Below, piece after piece: positions 22,081-33,200 of a DNA stretch of 64,000 bases (the stretch's first letter is position 1; every line of letters starts with the position of its first letter). Where the stretch lies: positions 49,522,421 to 49,586,420 of the forward strand of contig JAHLJT010003656.1 of NCBI GenBank assembly GCA_031308135.1, in the 5' to 3' direction. Made by a program: the position numbers and the translations under genes. This stretch comes from Acheta domesticus. Its lineage: Eukaryota; Arthropoda; Insecta; Orthoptera; Gryllidae. Below the pieces are notes generated by a model that saw nothing but the letters and a program-made list of their open reading frames with translations, was not told where the DNA came from and searched no databases.

Positions 22081-24105
22081 TGGACTTAAGCTGAGCACAC
22101 AATGCATATTTTAAATCGAGTTTTGCGCTTTTGAAAGTTTAAAACTTAAGGAGTTCATTACTAGATTACCAACATTTCTAATTCATTAATTATTCATTTA
22201 ATTATAAATTTCAGTGTTAAATCGTCTCAATCCAAAACTTAAATATTCACTATACTAAACCTCTAAACCTCTTGAACAGTTTGCAAAATAGATTTTTAAG
22301 AACAATGAGAATGTCAAGCGAAATTGTAGGACGAATTCCTGTGCAGACGTAGCTAGTTCTGTAGCAGCTCGCGCACTCATTGCGACTCTGGTGACTGAAA
22401 ATTCGTGCAATCTCGTCTGTCTTACATATAGACTATTTTGACAAAGATACTCTTAATCCTCGGATGTAAAAAACGTAAATCAATGACCAGATTTACAGAT
22501 ATTAGTTTATTCTGTTGTGAACATTAATTTAACATTAACTACAACGTTTCGGGACTTGGTAAGTTTTTAGACCCTCTTAAGATACAAATATGACTAAAAT
22601 TAATGTGAAAAGTAGTGGCATCTAATGGTCGATGAAGAAAAATCCATAACTTCGTGCAGATTAGTGAATACTCAGATTTAGTGTTATAGTTTAACGATAA
22701 ATTTGAGCAAAATGAAAATATACAATCCACAAAGAATTAATTATATAGAAGTAAATTAATAGAAAGTAGAAATAAAAGTAATAATACCTAACCCAGCTGG
22801 TACCATCTTATCATCTAACTTATGAGTGATGGTTATAAAGATCAAACATTCAGAGTTAGTCAAGACCTATTTCGTTTGATGCAGAATCCAAAAAGACAAT
22901 TTCTCATGCCGGGTACGTTAGTAAGTGATTCAATTGCTGTTGCTTATATTTTTGCGTCTTAACAAACATTTTTAGAACGTTTTTTGTTCTTCTTTTAAAT
23001 TCAAACCTTTTCAATCTACGTAAGTATTCAAAATAATTAATTCAAGATACAGAGATATACTTTATGTCTTGAGTCTAAATATTTCGATGTAATTCATCGA
23101 GCAAATTTGTGAGTTTATATCCAATAGTAATATTTTCTTACGTCAGCGTGTCTAGACTACTTACATATACACCTTTATGGTCAATAAATTTGTTACGTGT
23201 AATTCATTTTTTGAAGATTTTTATTACAATGCTTTTCAAATTGGTAATAAGTACGAAATGTAAGTGTTTTTCCCCTTTTGCATTGTCAATGTTAGTTGCT
23301 GTTTATAATTAAACGATTCGGAAAAACTTCTAGTTGAGCTAACATTCGTGACATTGGTCACAGAATGGCAACTAGAAAATAAATGTTTGCTATTCCTGCA
23401 CAAGTATTTCCGACAGATAAAACTTCAAACAAGTTCTAATCAAGAATAATACCGTGAGGTATTAGAAAGACATTAGAGGTGGCTTTAGAACAAAAATTAG
23501 ATATTTTGCAATGTTAATAAAAGTTTATTGTATTATTTGTAATATTAATTTAAATATATAAGTAATAATGATGTATTCTATATGTATGTATTCTCTATGA
23601 TGTATTAATAAGTAATAATTATGTACTCTAACATTTCAGCCATTATATGCAAACTTCATCAACTACTTGAAACACTGCATTGAACGTTTAGTATGTAGTA
23701 GCTTCTCAAACTCTCTTAGAACAAATAAACATGATGGACTTTCAGTGATGAGAAATTATCACAGCGAGCCGTAAAAAACCAAAAAGGCAATCACATATTT
23801 CGACTACATTTAAGAATGTGCATACGTTTATTCACACTTCAGACTACAGGGATAATAGTGGGTAGTGTCTATATTCCCACCTACCGTAATGCTAAAATAC
23901 TAAAACATTCTTACGGTTCTGAATGACACAACAATCTTATACTCTTTCAATAAACTATATGAATGGTGGTTTTCGGCAATAGAAAAACTCAAAAATGAAA
24001 ATAAATGCCTCATCCATATGATGTTCTTTCAATGAGGCAAAATAATCGCTTAGAATCGTAAAAACACAAAAGGCAATCAACCATTCGAAGCCCATTCAAG
24101 AACCG
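22080..24105. other. AT-rich, nothing recognised
   Basis: About 2 kb of AT-rich sequence. Short local duplications of a TATGTATT/AATAATTATGTA type occur near 23560-23630. No transposon ends or coding frames that I can support. Confidence 0.4.
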
Positions 24106-24109
24106 GGAT

Positions 24110-24445
24110 CGATTTCCTCCTGCGATTCAGCGCCCCCGACGCCGCCGCCTACAAATGCCCCGACACCGCGGAGGTTATAATGGAAATAATCAAAGGTTAA
24201 TTGCGGTGCGGCGTGGGAGGGGCCGGTGGCGTCACGGGGGGAGGGGGAGTGGAGGGAGGGGAGGGGAGAGTTGTTAATTAAAGCTCCGCGAGCGGATCGG
24301 AACTCGCCCCAAACAGCTGCCGGCCGGCGCGCGCATTAGCGGACGCGCGGCCTTTTTGCAGGGCGCCCACCTCGGGGCCCGGCGCTCTCACCGACAGCCC
24401 CACCCGCCACCTGCTGCGCCGTCACCCGGTACACTCCCGTACACG
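24110..24445. promoter_or_regulatory. CpG-rich, possibly regulatory block
   Basis: A GC-rich, CpG-dense segment in AT-rich surroundings. It contains AATCAAAGG, the core of a TCF/LEF site, near 24190, followed by TTAATTGCGG, a G-rich stretch, and CCGGCCGGCGCGCGC. A TTTTTGCAG at about 24353-24361 looks like a splice acceptor. This fits a CpG-rich enhancer or promoter, but function is inference. Confidence 0.3.
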
Positions 24446-24563
24446 ACACATACAGCTGCCTACCAAAAGAATAAGGACACCTACGAAAAATACTCACATT
24501 GTAAAAGAAATACTTTTTATTCATTGAAATGTGCTCAAAATGTTTTAAAAAATTCTACATCGT

Positions 24564-24803
24564 TTAATAATCAATTGGCCCACCATGGTTGCACACACAT
24601 TTTCTAATTCTGTCAGGCATTGTGTCAATGATTTTAATACATTGCTGAGAGGTGATCTGCCTCCAAAGTCTGACAACTTGTAGTTTTAGTTCTTCCTTTC
24701 TTCTTGGCTTCCCTTTCAGCACTCTGTATCTCATTGCATTCCATAAATTTTCTATAGAATTTCAGTCCGGACTTTCGTCAAGCCATGGTAAGACCTCGAC
24801 ATT
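24564..24803 (-). pseudogene. Tc1-like transposase, C-terminal fragment
   Basis: On the minus strand, about 80 codons match the C-terminus of Tc1/mariner-superfamily transposases. The fragment runs from LPWLDESPD through a premature TGA (24762-24764, where Leu is usual), then NSIENLWNAM with the third catalytic acidic residue in IENLW, and ends in CNHGGPIDY with the natural stop at 24564-24566. The N-terminal DNA-binding region and the first two catalytic aspartates are absent; the fragment ends where dispersed repeat family A begins (24817). The sequence continuing leftward (AGGTGTCC..TTTTGGTAGG type on the minus strand, to about 24455) is likely the element's 3' end. Confidence 0.88.
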
Positions 24804-24816
24804 TATTATTACCAAT

Positions 24817-25140
24817 GACTGGATGGAGGCCAAAGGCTGGATGGACAAGATGCCCACGCCAGGAAATAAGTAAATAGTGTAGAAAAAATGCAGTAGCTTA
24901 GCATCTACTCGTCTTCTGACAGCAGGTTTTCCCCCATCAGGGTTTTTTTTCCCTCAGCCGTACTTTATGGTCTCCTTTCCGAGGCTTTGATGCGATAAAG
25001 GGGAGAATGCCAGAATTTGAAAGGTTAGAATGCGGTAGGATGTAGGTATTGTAATGGCTTACAGGCCTTCAGCCTGGCCACATAGTTAAAAGAATTGAAA
25101 TAATAAATGTGTTATAATTACTTATTAAATAAAATAAAAA
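24817..25140. repeat. Dispersed repeat family A, copy 2
   Basis: The second copy of the repeat at 8844-9175, with about 80 per cent agreement by eye. It abuts the truncated Tc1 fragment on its left, so one insertion cut the other, or both lie at an old breakpoint. The tail is AT-rich. Confidence 0.8.
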
Positions 25141-25263
25141 TTTAATATTATTATTATATACCACTGCATCACAACTAAAGATGTTATGAGTCGGCTGAAT
25201 ATAAAATCTACTCCAAGTTGCAACCAGCTACCTAGGGAGCAGATCTAGGGACTGTCGGTGCCT

Positions 25264-25470
25264 CTACAATACTTTGCGCAAAATGCGGGCTGTTCCAAAT
25301 AAAGCAATTTCTTGCACTTCCCAGTCTTTTGAATTACCTGGGAGTTTAGACAAGTTCTTACACAAAGTTTGCGGAACAAATCCCAGAGTTCCGATAACTA
25401 TCGGGACGACCTGTGCTTTTACGCCCCACATTCGGCTGATCTCTATTTCCAAACTCTTGTATTTAACACG
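25264..25470 (-). pseudogene. Non-LTR retrotransposon ORF2, C-terminal fragment
   Basis: About 62 codons on the minus strand match the C-terminus common to a group of animal non-LTR reverse transcriptase proteins: MEIEISRMW, a PIVIGTLG core, a PG turn, then IALFGTARILRKVL and a stop. The upstream reverse transcriptase body is missing, and no endonuclease or polymerase motif is nearby in this orientation. A fragment of a similar protein lies at 26429-26713 on the opposite strand, so the two are not one insertion. Confidence 0.75.
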
Positions 25471-25535
25471 CTTCTCTGCTTACTTGGTAACGGCGTTTTG
25501 ATCGCAAGGTACAGCAACATCAACAACATCCTACC

Positions 25536-25571
<36 letters not shown>

Positions 25572-25572
25572 C
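25536..25572. repeat. (ATT)n microsatellite
   Basis: Twelve or so ATT units between the LINE fragment and the piggyBac-like remnant. Confidence 0.9.
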
Positions 25573-25599
25573 ATTCTACATTCTCATCTAGAAAAGAAG

Positions 25600-26417
25600 A
25601 ATCTTTCTCCTACCGACGGGGGTAACTGAGTTACTCCAAGTATATTTTATTATTTTTTATCATTTTATAATTTTCTTACATTTTTTATATCTTGTATACA
25701 TGTTTTTTACATATTTATATAAACTCTGTGGTTGGAAAAACATGTGAATTTTTGGCTTGTCATTTCATGGCTTAAATTTATAGCTGGGGTTACTTCCTCA
25801 CCACTGTTGGTATTGGACGTTCGGGATTTAATAACGTGGTTTCAGGTTGTGTTATGAATGGGAGATGGGAGATGATGTTGTGGATATTCTTGCGAAGTGT
25901 TATTGAACTACCGGTGCGTTAGTATGTGAGCATGTCGAATAAATACAGTCTTGAACGTTTTGAAAAGTTATTAATAATTCACAATCCAAACGATTTGTGG
26001 GAAGAAGATAGTGAAGGGTATATTGTTTTGTGCGCGTGATAAAGAAAATGTATAGGTTGTAGATAAAGTTGACGATATTATTTGTGCTGAAGAATAGGAA
26101 AATGTGAATGATGACGTTTACATCTGTTCAGAAGGGTATCAAGTGAAAGAGACATTGCGAATAGTACAATGTGTTCTAAAAGGGCATCTTTTGGTGTTCG
26201 AGACCTCTTCGTGGTGGACGAAGTCCTGCATGTAAAATATATTGTTAAAATCGCTAAATACTTTATTAATATATTAAAATAATGTTTAATCTGCGTAACC
26301 AAAAAATATTACGACATTTACGGTAAAAATATTAAAACTACATTGAATTTTCCCTGGGGTAACTTCGTTACTCCCCTTGGTATTGGACGTATTCAAAATA
26401 CCTCGGTAGTCGAAGGG
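25600..26417 (+). mobile_element. piggyBac-like remnant with a TTAA at its right edge
   Basis: The right end on the minus strand reads CCCTTCGACTACCGAGG immediately inside a TTAA at 26418-26421, as expected for piggyBac-type elements (TTAA target, ends starting CCC). The left side carries CTACCGACG near 25610 but no TTAA. Both ends contain a small hairpin, GGGGTAAC-N3-GTTACTCC (25619-25637 and 26354-26373), which supports pairing them. An acidic frame starts at the ATG at 25932 (MSNKYSLERF..) and runs to a TGA at 26037-26039, with further stops downstream. It could be the N-terminus of a decayed transposase, but no catalytic domain is present. Confidence 0.45.
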
Positions 26418-26428
26418 TTAATAAAATT

Positions 26429-26713
26429 TTAGAAAACCCAAAGGAACTCTCGGAATGGCTCACACGCGACATCATAAATTTTCTATCCAATGCGGGAGAC
26501 CGCTCTTTGACGAAGAACTACATGCCAATCACTTGCCTGCCAGTACTGTACATAGTTATAACTCCAGCCATAGCTGACAAAATGCACACACGCCTAGAGA
26601 AGACTCATCTGTTGCCAGTTGAACAAGGCTGTAAGGAAATCTTGATACTAAATGAAATCAGTTTGAATGATGTAAAGAAACGAAAACGTACCATGGCTTG
26701 CAAACAAATGTGA
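26429..26713 (+). pseudogene. Non-LTR reverse transcriptase fragment
   Basis: A continuous frame reads NPKELSEWLT, then KNYMPITCLPVLY, LLPVEQGCKE and KKRKRTMA. These match the early reverse transcriptase blocks (finger motifs around N-Y-R-P-I-T-C-L-P and L-P-E-Q-K-G-C) of the same broad group of non-LTR elements as the fragment at 25264. The catalytic FADD-type block is absent. The fragment starts 8-10 bp after the TTAA that bounds the piggyBac-like remnant, which suggests that insertion disrupted the LINE copy. Confidence 0.75.
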
Positions 26714-26905
26714 ACATCAATATTTAAAGCATAGAAGAAAATTTCACATTAAATCTAACATAGTTTTACAAAGAGGATAAAACGTTGAGTGATATTCCTG
26801 TCTGAACATTTGATTACATTACTCAATTGGTTACCAAACGTGAACAAACGACCTTGTTTGGCAATTTTCCAATCTCTTATTGTAATCAGTTGCTTTACGA
26901 CACAT

Positions 26906-27245
26906 TATAGTAAATAACTATTAATATATCATGAACTAGCTATTTTGTATGTATGCATGTATGTATGTATGTAGATGTACAGGCTTCGAAACATTCGTCA
27001 CTCCATTCAAACATCAGGTACGAGAAAATTCAAAGAATCCTAGAACATGCCACAACTTCAGAATTTCATAAATTTGACTATAGTAAATAACTATTAATAT
27101 ATCATTAACTAGGTATTTTTTATGAATGTAATAATATGTACAGGCTTAGAAACTTTCGTCACTCCGTTCAAACATCAGGTACGAGAAAATTCAAAGAATC
27201 GTAGAATATACCACAACTTCAGAATTTCACAAAGTTGACTAACAG
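26906..27245. repeat. 173-bp tandem duplication with (GTAT)n
   Basis: The block from TATAGTAAATAACTATTAAT to CCACAACTTCAGAATTTCA starts at 26906 and again at 27079, with few substitutions. The first unit contains a GTAT microsatellite (about 26946-26972) that is degenerate in the second. Confidence 0.85.
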
Positions 27246-27274
27246 GTCATCCTATGTGAGAAAAATCTCCACAG

Positions 27275-27439
27275 CGTGCAGTGCGGAATTACGACTGCAG
27301 AGGGAGACTGTTCTTTGACATCTGCGTCACTAAGCTGCCGGGAGACCTACATCCTCTTCTCTCAAAGCTGATGAAGCTCGCGGCCATATGCTGTACGGCA
27401 GCGGCGGTGGATGTGGTGGAGGTCCAAAATAAAATTTAA
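27275..27439 (+). CDS. Candidate terminal coding exon, unrecognised
   Basis: After a CTCCACAG acceptor-like end, 54 codons stay open to a TAA at 27437-27439: first RAVRNYDCRGR, then LFFDICVTKLPGD, LLSKLMKLAAIC and VDVVEVQNKI. The upstream frame closes at a TGA near 27257, so only an internal or terminal exon, not an intact gene, could be here. Composition is mixed and protein-like and there is no repeat structure. I recognise no family. It could belong to a host gene or to a decayed transposon. The polypyrimidine tract before the acceptor is weak. Confidence 0.25.
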   Translation, partial: RAVRNYDCRGRLFFDICVTKLPGDLHPLLSKLMKLAAICCTAAAVDVVEVQNKI

Positions 27440-27584
27440 TTAGGACGGTGTATTTGCGTGATCCCGTTTCGCGCGGCGTAAAAACAACCGCCGGCCGTCT
27501 GGCGAGCGCAGAGGCGGTTGGGGAAATAGCGGAGGCCGCTCAGTGCAGAGGCGAGCCACAGTCGAGGTCGTGCCGAGTGTGGTG

Positions 27585-28000
27585 CACGGTGTAAGATATA
27601 TGGGTGTGTTCACTCCCAGTCTAAAACTGAAGCTCATGTGAGGCTAGTTCTCACAGTTCTCGCATATAAGCGCTACGATCTTTGGGTCTCATTTGGGAAA
27701 CGTCGTGATTGGTCGTGATCCTTTCGACAGGTCTGTGACCAGCTGATTTCTAATTTCGAGTCAGTGATTTGTCGCTTAGCGGTGGAATTGGTAAAGTCTA
27801 GAGCGAAAATGGGTAGGAAATGTTTTGTAAAACTGTGTAATAGTCACAATTTAAGATGTCTTCTTAGGATGTATATCTTACACCGTGCCCCAAACCGATC
27901 GTGCACACCGTACGGACTAGAGAGGAACTAGCCTCAATCTGGCTTCAGAAAATTTACCTCAAAGGCGGCTAGTTGACACACCTATAGATCTTACACCGTG
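27585..28000 (+). mobile_element. P-element-like non-autonomous element
   Basis: The outer ends are CACGGTGTAAGATATATGGG at 27585 and, inverted from 28000, CACGGTGTAAGATCTATAGG. Both are followed by GTGTG-type sequence and later by facing GAGGCTAGTTC words. A third copy of the end word, in the same orientation as the right end, lies at 27872-27887. The interior has the start of a THAP-type zinc finger (27809). P elements have THAP transposases, so the pairing suggests an internally deleted P-like element. No convincing 8-bp target duplication is visible. Confidence 0.55.
27809..27931 (+). pseudogene. Truncated THAP zinc-finger start (P-type transposase N-terminus)
   Basis: A 40-codon frame begins MGRKCFVKLCNS. 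Cys5 and Cys10 have the C-x4-C spacing that opens THAP domains, followed by an LHRAP motif in the position where P-type THAP proteins often carry a short aromatic/Pro segment. The second Cys-x2-His pair and everything after it are missing, and the frame ends at 27929-27931. In P elements THAP binds the transposon's own subterminal sites; here only the N-terminal scrap remains. The THAP match is inferred from spacing and flanking residues. Confidence 0.5.
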
Positions 28001-28046
28001 GAGCTGGGCGACAGCACCGGTTGAACAATCGGAGATCAGGGAGAAT

Positions 28047-28891
28047 CATGGGCGTGCACACGGGGTGCCAGGAGAACCGTTGCCCCCCTGAATAATTTGA
28101 AAAGGGTCCCTTATCCCTCTATAATAGTAGTAGTTTATACAATTAGTTTATAATGTTAAGCTTTATTGCATGAGTGTATGTTTTGAAAATGAGCGAAGTT
28201 AGGACTTTTCAAATTTGTACGAATGCAATAAAGCAACATTATAAACGAGTTGCATATGCTTTTATTTTTAATGACAGCATTATAAATTTATAAGTGAATC
28301 AAATTTAATTTTTTGAAACAACTTTCCTGTGATGTCTCGGGTACTTGACATCTGTGCGAGAAAACGGTGGTCGCGTGTTCCGATTACTTCTACCACCCCC
28401 GATTCTCTCGCTGTGATTGGCTGAATGTGTGATGACGCAATCATTCGTGCCGGAATCTCTAATACGACGTCATTTGTGCCATAAAACATTTGACTATGAA
28501 CGATTTCTTGCAACAGAAAAAGTCTTTTATAATGTTGAAATTTCGAAAATAAATATTTTATTTCCGTAAATAAGTCCAATTCCTTATTTTCTACTTTTTT
28601 TAAATTGATAATTTCGAGAATTGATACATATTAATTGGGGAGGGGGCTCTGTCTACATCATCTGGCAATCTGCTTATAGTTCAATATAAAATCATTTATA
28701 GTTCAAAAACAGATTAATTTATATTAATTAACCATATCATTAAAGTTATAGTTTCATTTTTTTGATGTATGTTATAATTGTTTTCTAGTAAAATGTGTGA
28801 AATGCAAATAAAGCAAATTAAAAGAAGAGGGAGCCCAGAAGGACCCAGAAATAATGTTACCCTCTCTTCTTTTAGGTTGCGCATGCCTATA
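28047..28891. mobile_element. hAT-like non-autonomous element
   Basis: The ends CATGGGCGTGCACA (28047) and, inverted, TATAGGCATGCGCA (from 28891) agree at 10 or 11 of 14 positions. The flanking octamers GGGAGAAT (28039-28046) and GTGACAAT (28892-28899) agree at six of eight, compatible with an old hAT target duplication. The 845-bp interior is AT-rich with no transposase. Weaker evidence than the 15915 element. Confidence 0.42.
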
Positions 28892-28899
28892 GTGACAAT

Positions 28900-29320
28900 A
28901 TATAACCCTTCAAGTTTGCCGGCAGCAAAATAAGAAACTAATTACTGACTACCTTATTATACCTGGTCATCATCTACCTTCTCTCAACTCATGCGTACTT
29001 GGAGTAGAAATCAACTATAAAAGTAATAAATAACAAGTTTACTACAATTACAAGTTGTTTTACAAGTAATATTTGAAAAGCACTCGCCCGAACTCCTTCT
29101 CCATATCACGAGCAAATATTGTCAGAAACTACCATGATTAATTTTCCACTACACACAGTTAAGTTTTTATTAGAGTTTAGTTTTCATTAGAGTTTTTCTA
29201 AGGTAATTTGTTTCCTTTCACGCGAAGTAGTTTTCTGTGAATTATTGCTCCCCATACTGCATTTCGTCATGCGTGAAAAATTAAGTTTGTAATATAATAT
29301 AGTTACTTCAGCTCTATAAA
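28900..29320. other. AT-rich, nothing recognised
   Basis: About 420 bp between the hAT-like element and the Helitron cluster. No feature supported. Confidence 0.4.
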
Positions 29321-29324
29321 AAGT

Positions 29325-29370
<46 letters not shown>
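29325..29370. repeat. (TA)n microsatellite at a Helitron 3' end
   Basis: More than 20 TA units directly outside a minus-strand Helitron 3' terminus (CTAGT at 29370-29374). The same arrangement occurs at 37697-37758, so these insertions favour TA-rich sites. Confidence 0.9.
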
Positions 29371-29371
<1 letters not shown>

Positions 29372-30150
29372 TAGCTGAAGTACCCGGCGTTGCCCGAGCA
29401 TTATTACAGAATATTATTAGACAGGAAGTCTAATTCCATCTTTTCATACCATGCGGGTGGGCCTGCATCTCTTTCATTGTACCTCTTCTCCGCCCTACTC
29501 CTTCCTGCCATGATCTGTCCGTCTCCGTCCCGATAGCAATGTGTTGTCTTGACCCCCAATTGAAAATTTCCAATCTACCTTCCTCACTTTTCTACAAACA
29601 AAAATTATCTGAAGTTCCAGCTCCGATATATTTTTCACTTTATAACTAAAATAATAAACAAATCTAAATTACAAAATAAAATACTTGTACACTCACGTAT
29701 ATTATTTTTGTGGAGTTTTCTATAGTGTACTAAAACTATTAATAAATAGTCACATTGTAAAACTTACTCTTTTTTATATTTTTTCATTTATATTCATAAA
29801 GAAACATTTGAAATTGATCTGCGAACTCTTGATCTTGAAGGGACTTCCTATTGTAAGCGGAGTATATCATGTGAGAGTTCTCACACGGGGACGCTAGAAG
29901 GTAGATTTGAAATATAGACGTAGATGTCCAAACATAATTGTTGAATCATAAATACAAAAGTAAATGAAAAATTGGGGGTCAAGACAACACATGGCTATCG
30001 GGACGGAGACGGACAGATCATGGCAGGAAGGAGTAGGGCGGAGAATATAGATGTAGGCCCAGCCGCGTGGCCTGAAAAGATGGAATTAGACTTCCTGTCT
30101 AATAATATTCTGTAATAATGCCCGGGCAACGCCGGGTACTTCAGCGTACA
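29370..30150. mobile_element. Two opposed Helitron 3' ends forming a large inverted repeat
   Basis: The left arm (29375-29571) and right arm (29966-30145) are inverted copies of one Helitron 3' region. Each has the hairpin CCCGG-GCAACG-CCGGG just before the terminus. The left one ends, on the minus strand, in a canonical CTAGT next to (TA)n. The right one, on the plus strand, ends CGTAC instead of CTAGT. The arms share AGGAAGTCTAATTCCATC and CTCCGTCCCGATAGC (or complements). The 390-bp spacer has a third terminus-like word, GAGAGTTCTCACACGG..CGCTAG, at about 29872-29894. Confidence 0.8.
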
Positions 30151-30261
30151 CAATAAATTGACAATGTGCTTAACCACTTAACAAAACAATATTAACTTCA
30201 TTAGAAGTGCTAGATACTACTGATATTGAAATTTGAATAATAAAATAGAAACCAAGGACTC

Positions 30262-33200
30262 TCAGAATATTTTATTTGCATTCTTACTAACATTACATGT
30301 TGCTTGTTCTATAAAAGTTGTGTTCAAAGGCAATTTGAAGGTAGAATGTGCTGTTCTCCCACCTTTTAATAATGTTGCTGCGATTCCAGAAGACGCGACA
30401 GCAATGACAGTTTTTCTCTCTGATCTACTACATTTATCAATAAGTATATTGATTACAAACCTTTTACCGGTGCCTCCAGGAGCATCAATGAAGAACAGGA
30501 TACCATTGTCATTTTGAACACTGTCAATAACTGCGCTGAAGACTGTTCTTTGATCAGGAACTAATTTTGGCAAATTTTCTTCTTTTAGGTATCGATGCAC
30601 ATCACACATACGACATGTATCTCTTGTATAGTCAGAACTTTGTCTACTTGGCTCAAGAATACCAAAATCACGAAGTCGCTTATCACTGAAAGATGCAATA
30701 ATGTCTTCTAGAATAATTTAATCCTGCACTGAATACATCCACTGAGAATGGTAAGTCTTGGTTGTCTTCATGCAAACGCTTTTGAAAAAGAATATCCTCA
30801 CACATGACTTCCTTGAATTCACACCACAAACTGCTTGGATTAGATGGCTGACAGAATACCAATAGTATCGCAAAGAGTTCACGAATATGTGATGGTGACT
30901 GTGTAAGTGCACTATCACTCAGCGTGTGTTTCCAATGCTCATCATTTTCTATGAGGCCCAGTTTCTTACACGCTGTCTGGTAAGAAGGCTGTAAGATACT
31001 GTTCACTGTTTTTAGCATAGCAAAAGAAGTTGGACCACGAAGGTAATAGCATTCTGTGAAGTTTGGATGCACAGTGTAAACTCTTCCAAGAGCAGCATCT
31101 TTCCTTACACCCAAATGCCCTGCAACCAGTTGACCACGTTTCCTTCTCTGCCAATTTTTATTTCTCCAGACATAAAATGCGGGCACTTAACAAGAAAGCA
31201 AAGTTTTTGCAAAATCATCATCTTGGCACAGTTTGTAAAAGCCAGTTAATGTTGTCTGAAGAGGATTTTCTAAAACTTGCAGAATATTATGCTGGTTGAA
31301 GTACACCCTTTGACCATTTTCTAAGTGCACCGCCAGATGAATTACAGCTGGGTATCATTCATGAATTGGCAGCTCAAATATTCGCTAGAAGGCTTCCGAT
31401 GTGCTCAAGTAGCGACCATTTATGTACTTTTCAATTTCATTGCAATCATTTTGTACAATAAAAGTTGCTCGATTATTACCTTTGTTAACATACTTAGTAA
31501 TGTATTTGATTGCTTTCACAGAATGACAGTATTGTACATTAATATGAGCTGAAAAGCATCTGCTTAGGACTGGTGAATGCGGAACAACCCAGCGATTATC
31601 CACTTGTGTATCAGAATGTCTACCCAAAACTCCAATGTGACCACCATCTTCAGGCGAACGTCTCCTATAAAGTGTATATCCATCATTGTCTGACTGAGTA
31701 CGAAACAGTGAAAGAGCGTGGGAATCTCTTATTGCATTTACTATTGACCATACATGGCGATCGTGAATTGTATTCTCCACATGGTCCATGAATCATGTGT
31801 TTGGAAACAATTTCGTAAAGAAGAGGATCTTCTTCTTTATTGGGTATCTCAGCACTAATAATTAAGTCAATTTCATCTGGTTGTATTTTTCTATGAAGCC
31901 AAATCAGAATATGAGCATGGGGCAATCCTCTTTTTTGACTTTCTATTGTTGACATATGGCATACAGCTGCGCCAAAAATGTGCTTTTTGGTGATCAAATT
32001 CATCAAGTTTTGGTATTTCAGATGAAATACACGTGAAATAATATCATGTCTGTCATGAGGATTCTGTCCCACGTACAATTCATGTCTGATTTCTGGCCAT
32101 TCGGGGTTGCATGTCATTGTAATAAAAAGATCAGGGCGACCACGGAGTCTCACGTATGTCATAGCATCCTGGGTTTTCTCATGGAGGTACCTTGGTGAAT
32201 CAGTAAATGTAGAATGGTAAAATGGTAAAAAAAGTAGAATGGTAAAATGACCTGCTGTCCAATATTTTGTGGATTTATGTTAGCGTCATTGTTAATTGCA
32301 TCTCGAAGATGAATGTAGTTCTCTGCTCTTAATGTTTTTTGATTTTTTTGATATAGCCATGTCTTTCTGTAATCATTTTAGCAGCCATGTCAACAACAAA
32401 CTGATTCAATAATTGCTGGAACATTAGTAGAAAATTCACTGTAACCTCACCACAACTCTATAAGAATAGTATTGCATGCAAGATATTTTCTTTGAAAGGT
32501 TTTGGTTTCCTCTTCCTGAAATTACTTGTGGAATATTAATAGAATACCCATCTTCTCCATTAACAAATATGAGAGGATACTGAAGAGGGTCGTAAGGACG
32601 AAGTAACTCTGAGACACGCTGTAACCTTCCATTTCTACTGTGCAATACAATATCTCGGTGCCCTTTATCTTCATCATATAGCCACTTCATTTGTTGTTGG
32701 TTGGTTGAAACAGCCTCTGTGATAATTGACAGGGATAATGTCAGCTCGGAAAAGGGTTTTTGTAATCCAGAATATTTGGAGGTGCTTGTTCTAAGTCAGC
32801 CTTGAAACTTTTAATATACTGATTGGGTGTGTGCAACATACTCTGCATCATTTGTATAATTTCTGGATTTAGGTACAATATTTTGACGCAAAGACATTTG
32901 GTCTGCTTCAGAAAGGAAATACACCTGCAGAAATCCAGGGATCGTTGTAACTCATTGTTGGAAGTAAACTACCAATGCGATGATAAATTTGGCCCTGAAT
33001 TTTGAATGTAGGCATGTGAAATCCTTCTTTATGTTCTGTACAACCAAAAGATGTCATCTGAAAAAGACAGTTGTATTGTCTCAAATGGCGTAGGAAATAC
33101 TTTGATAAAGGATGTTCACCAAGTAGCAGCCTTTTCAAAATGTCAGGAGGCTCCACTAAAGGCCTTAACTTAACTTTTCCATTAGAACAACACATGCTAT

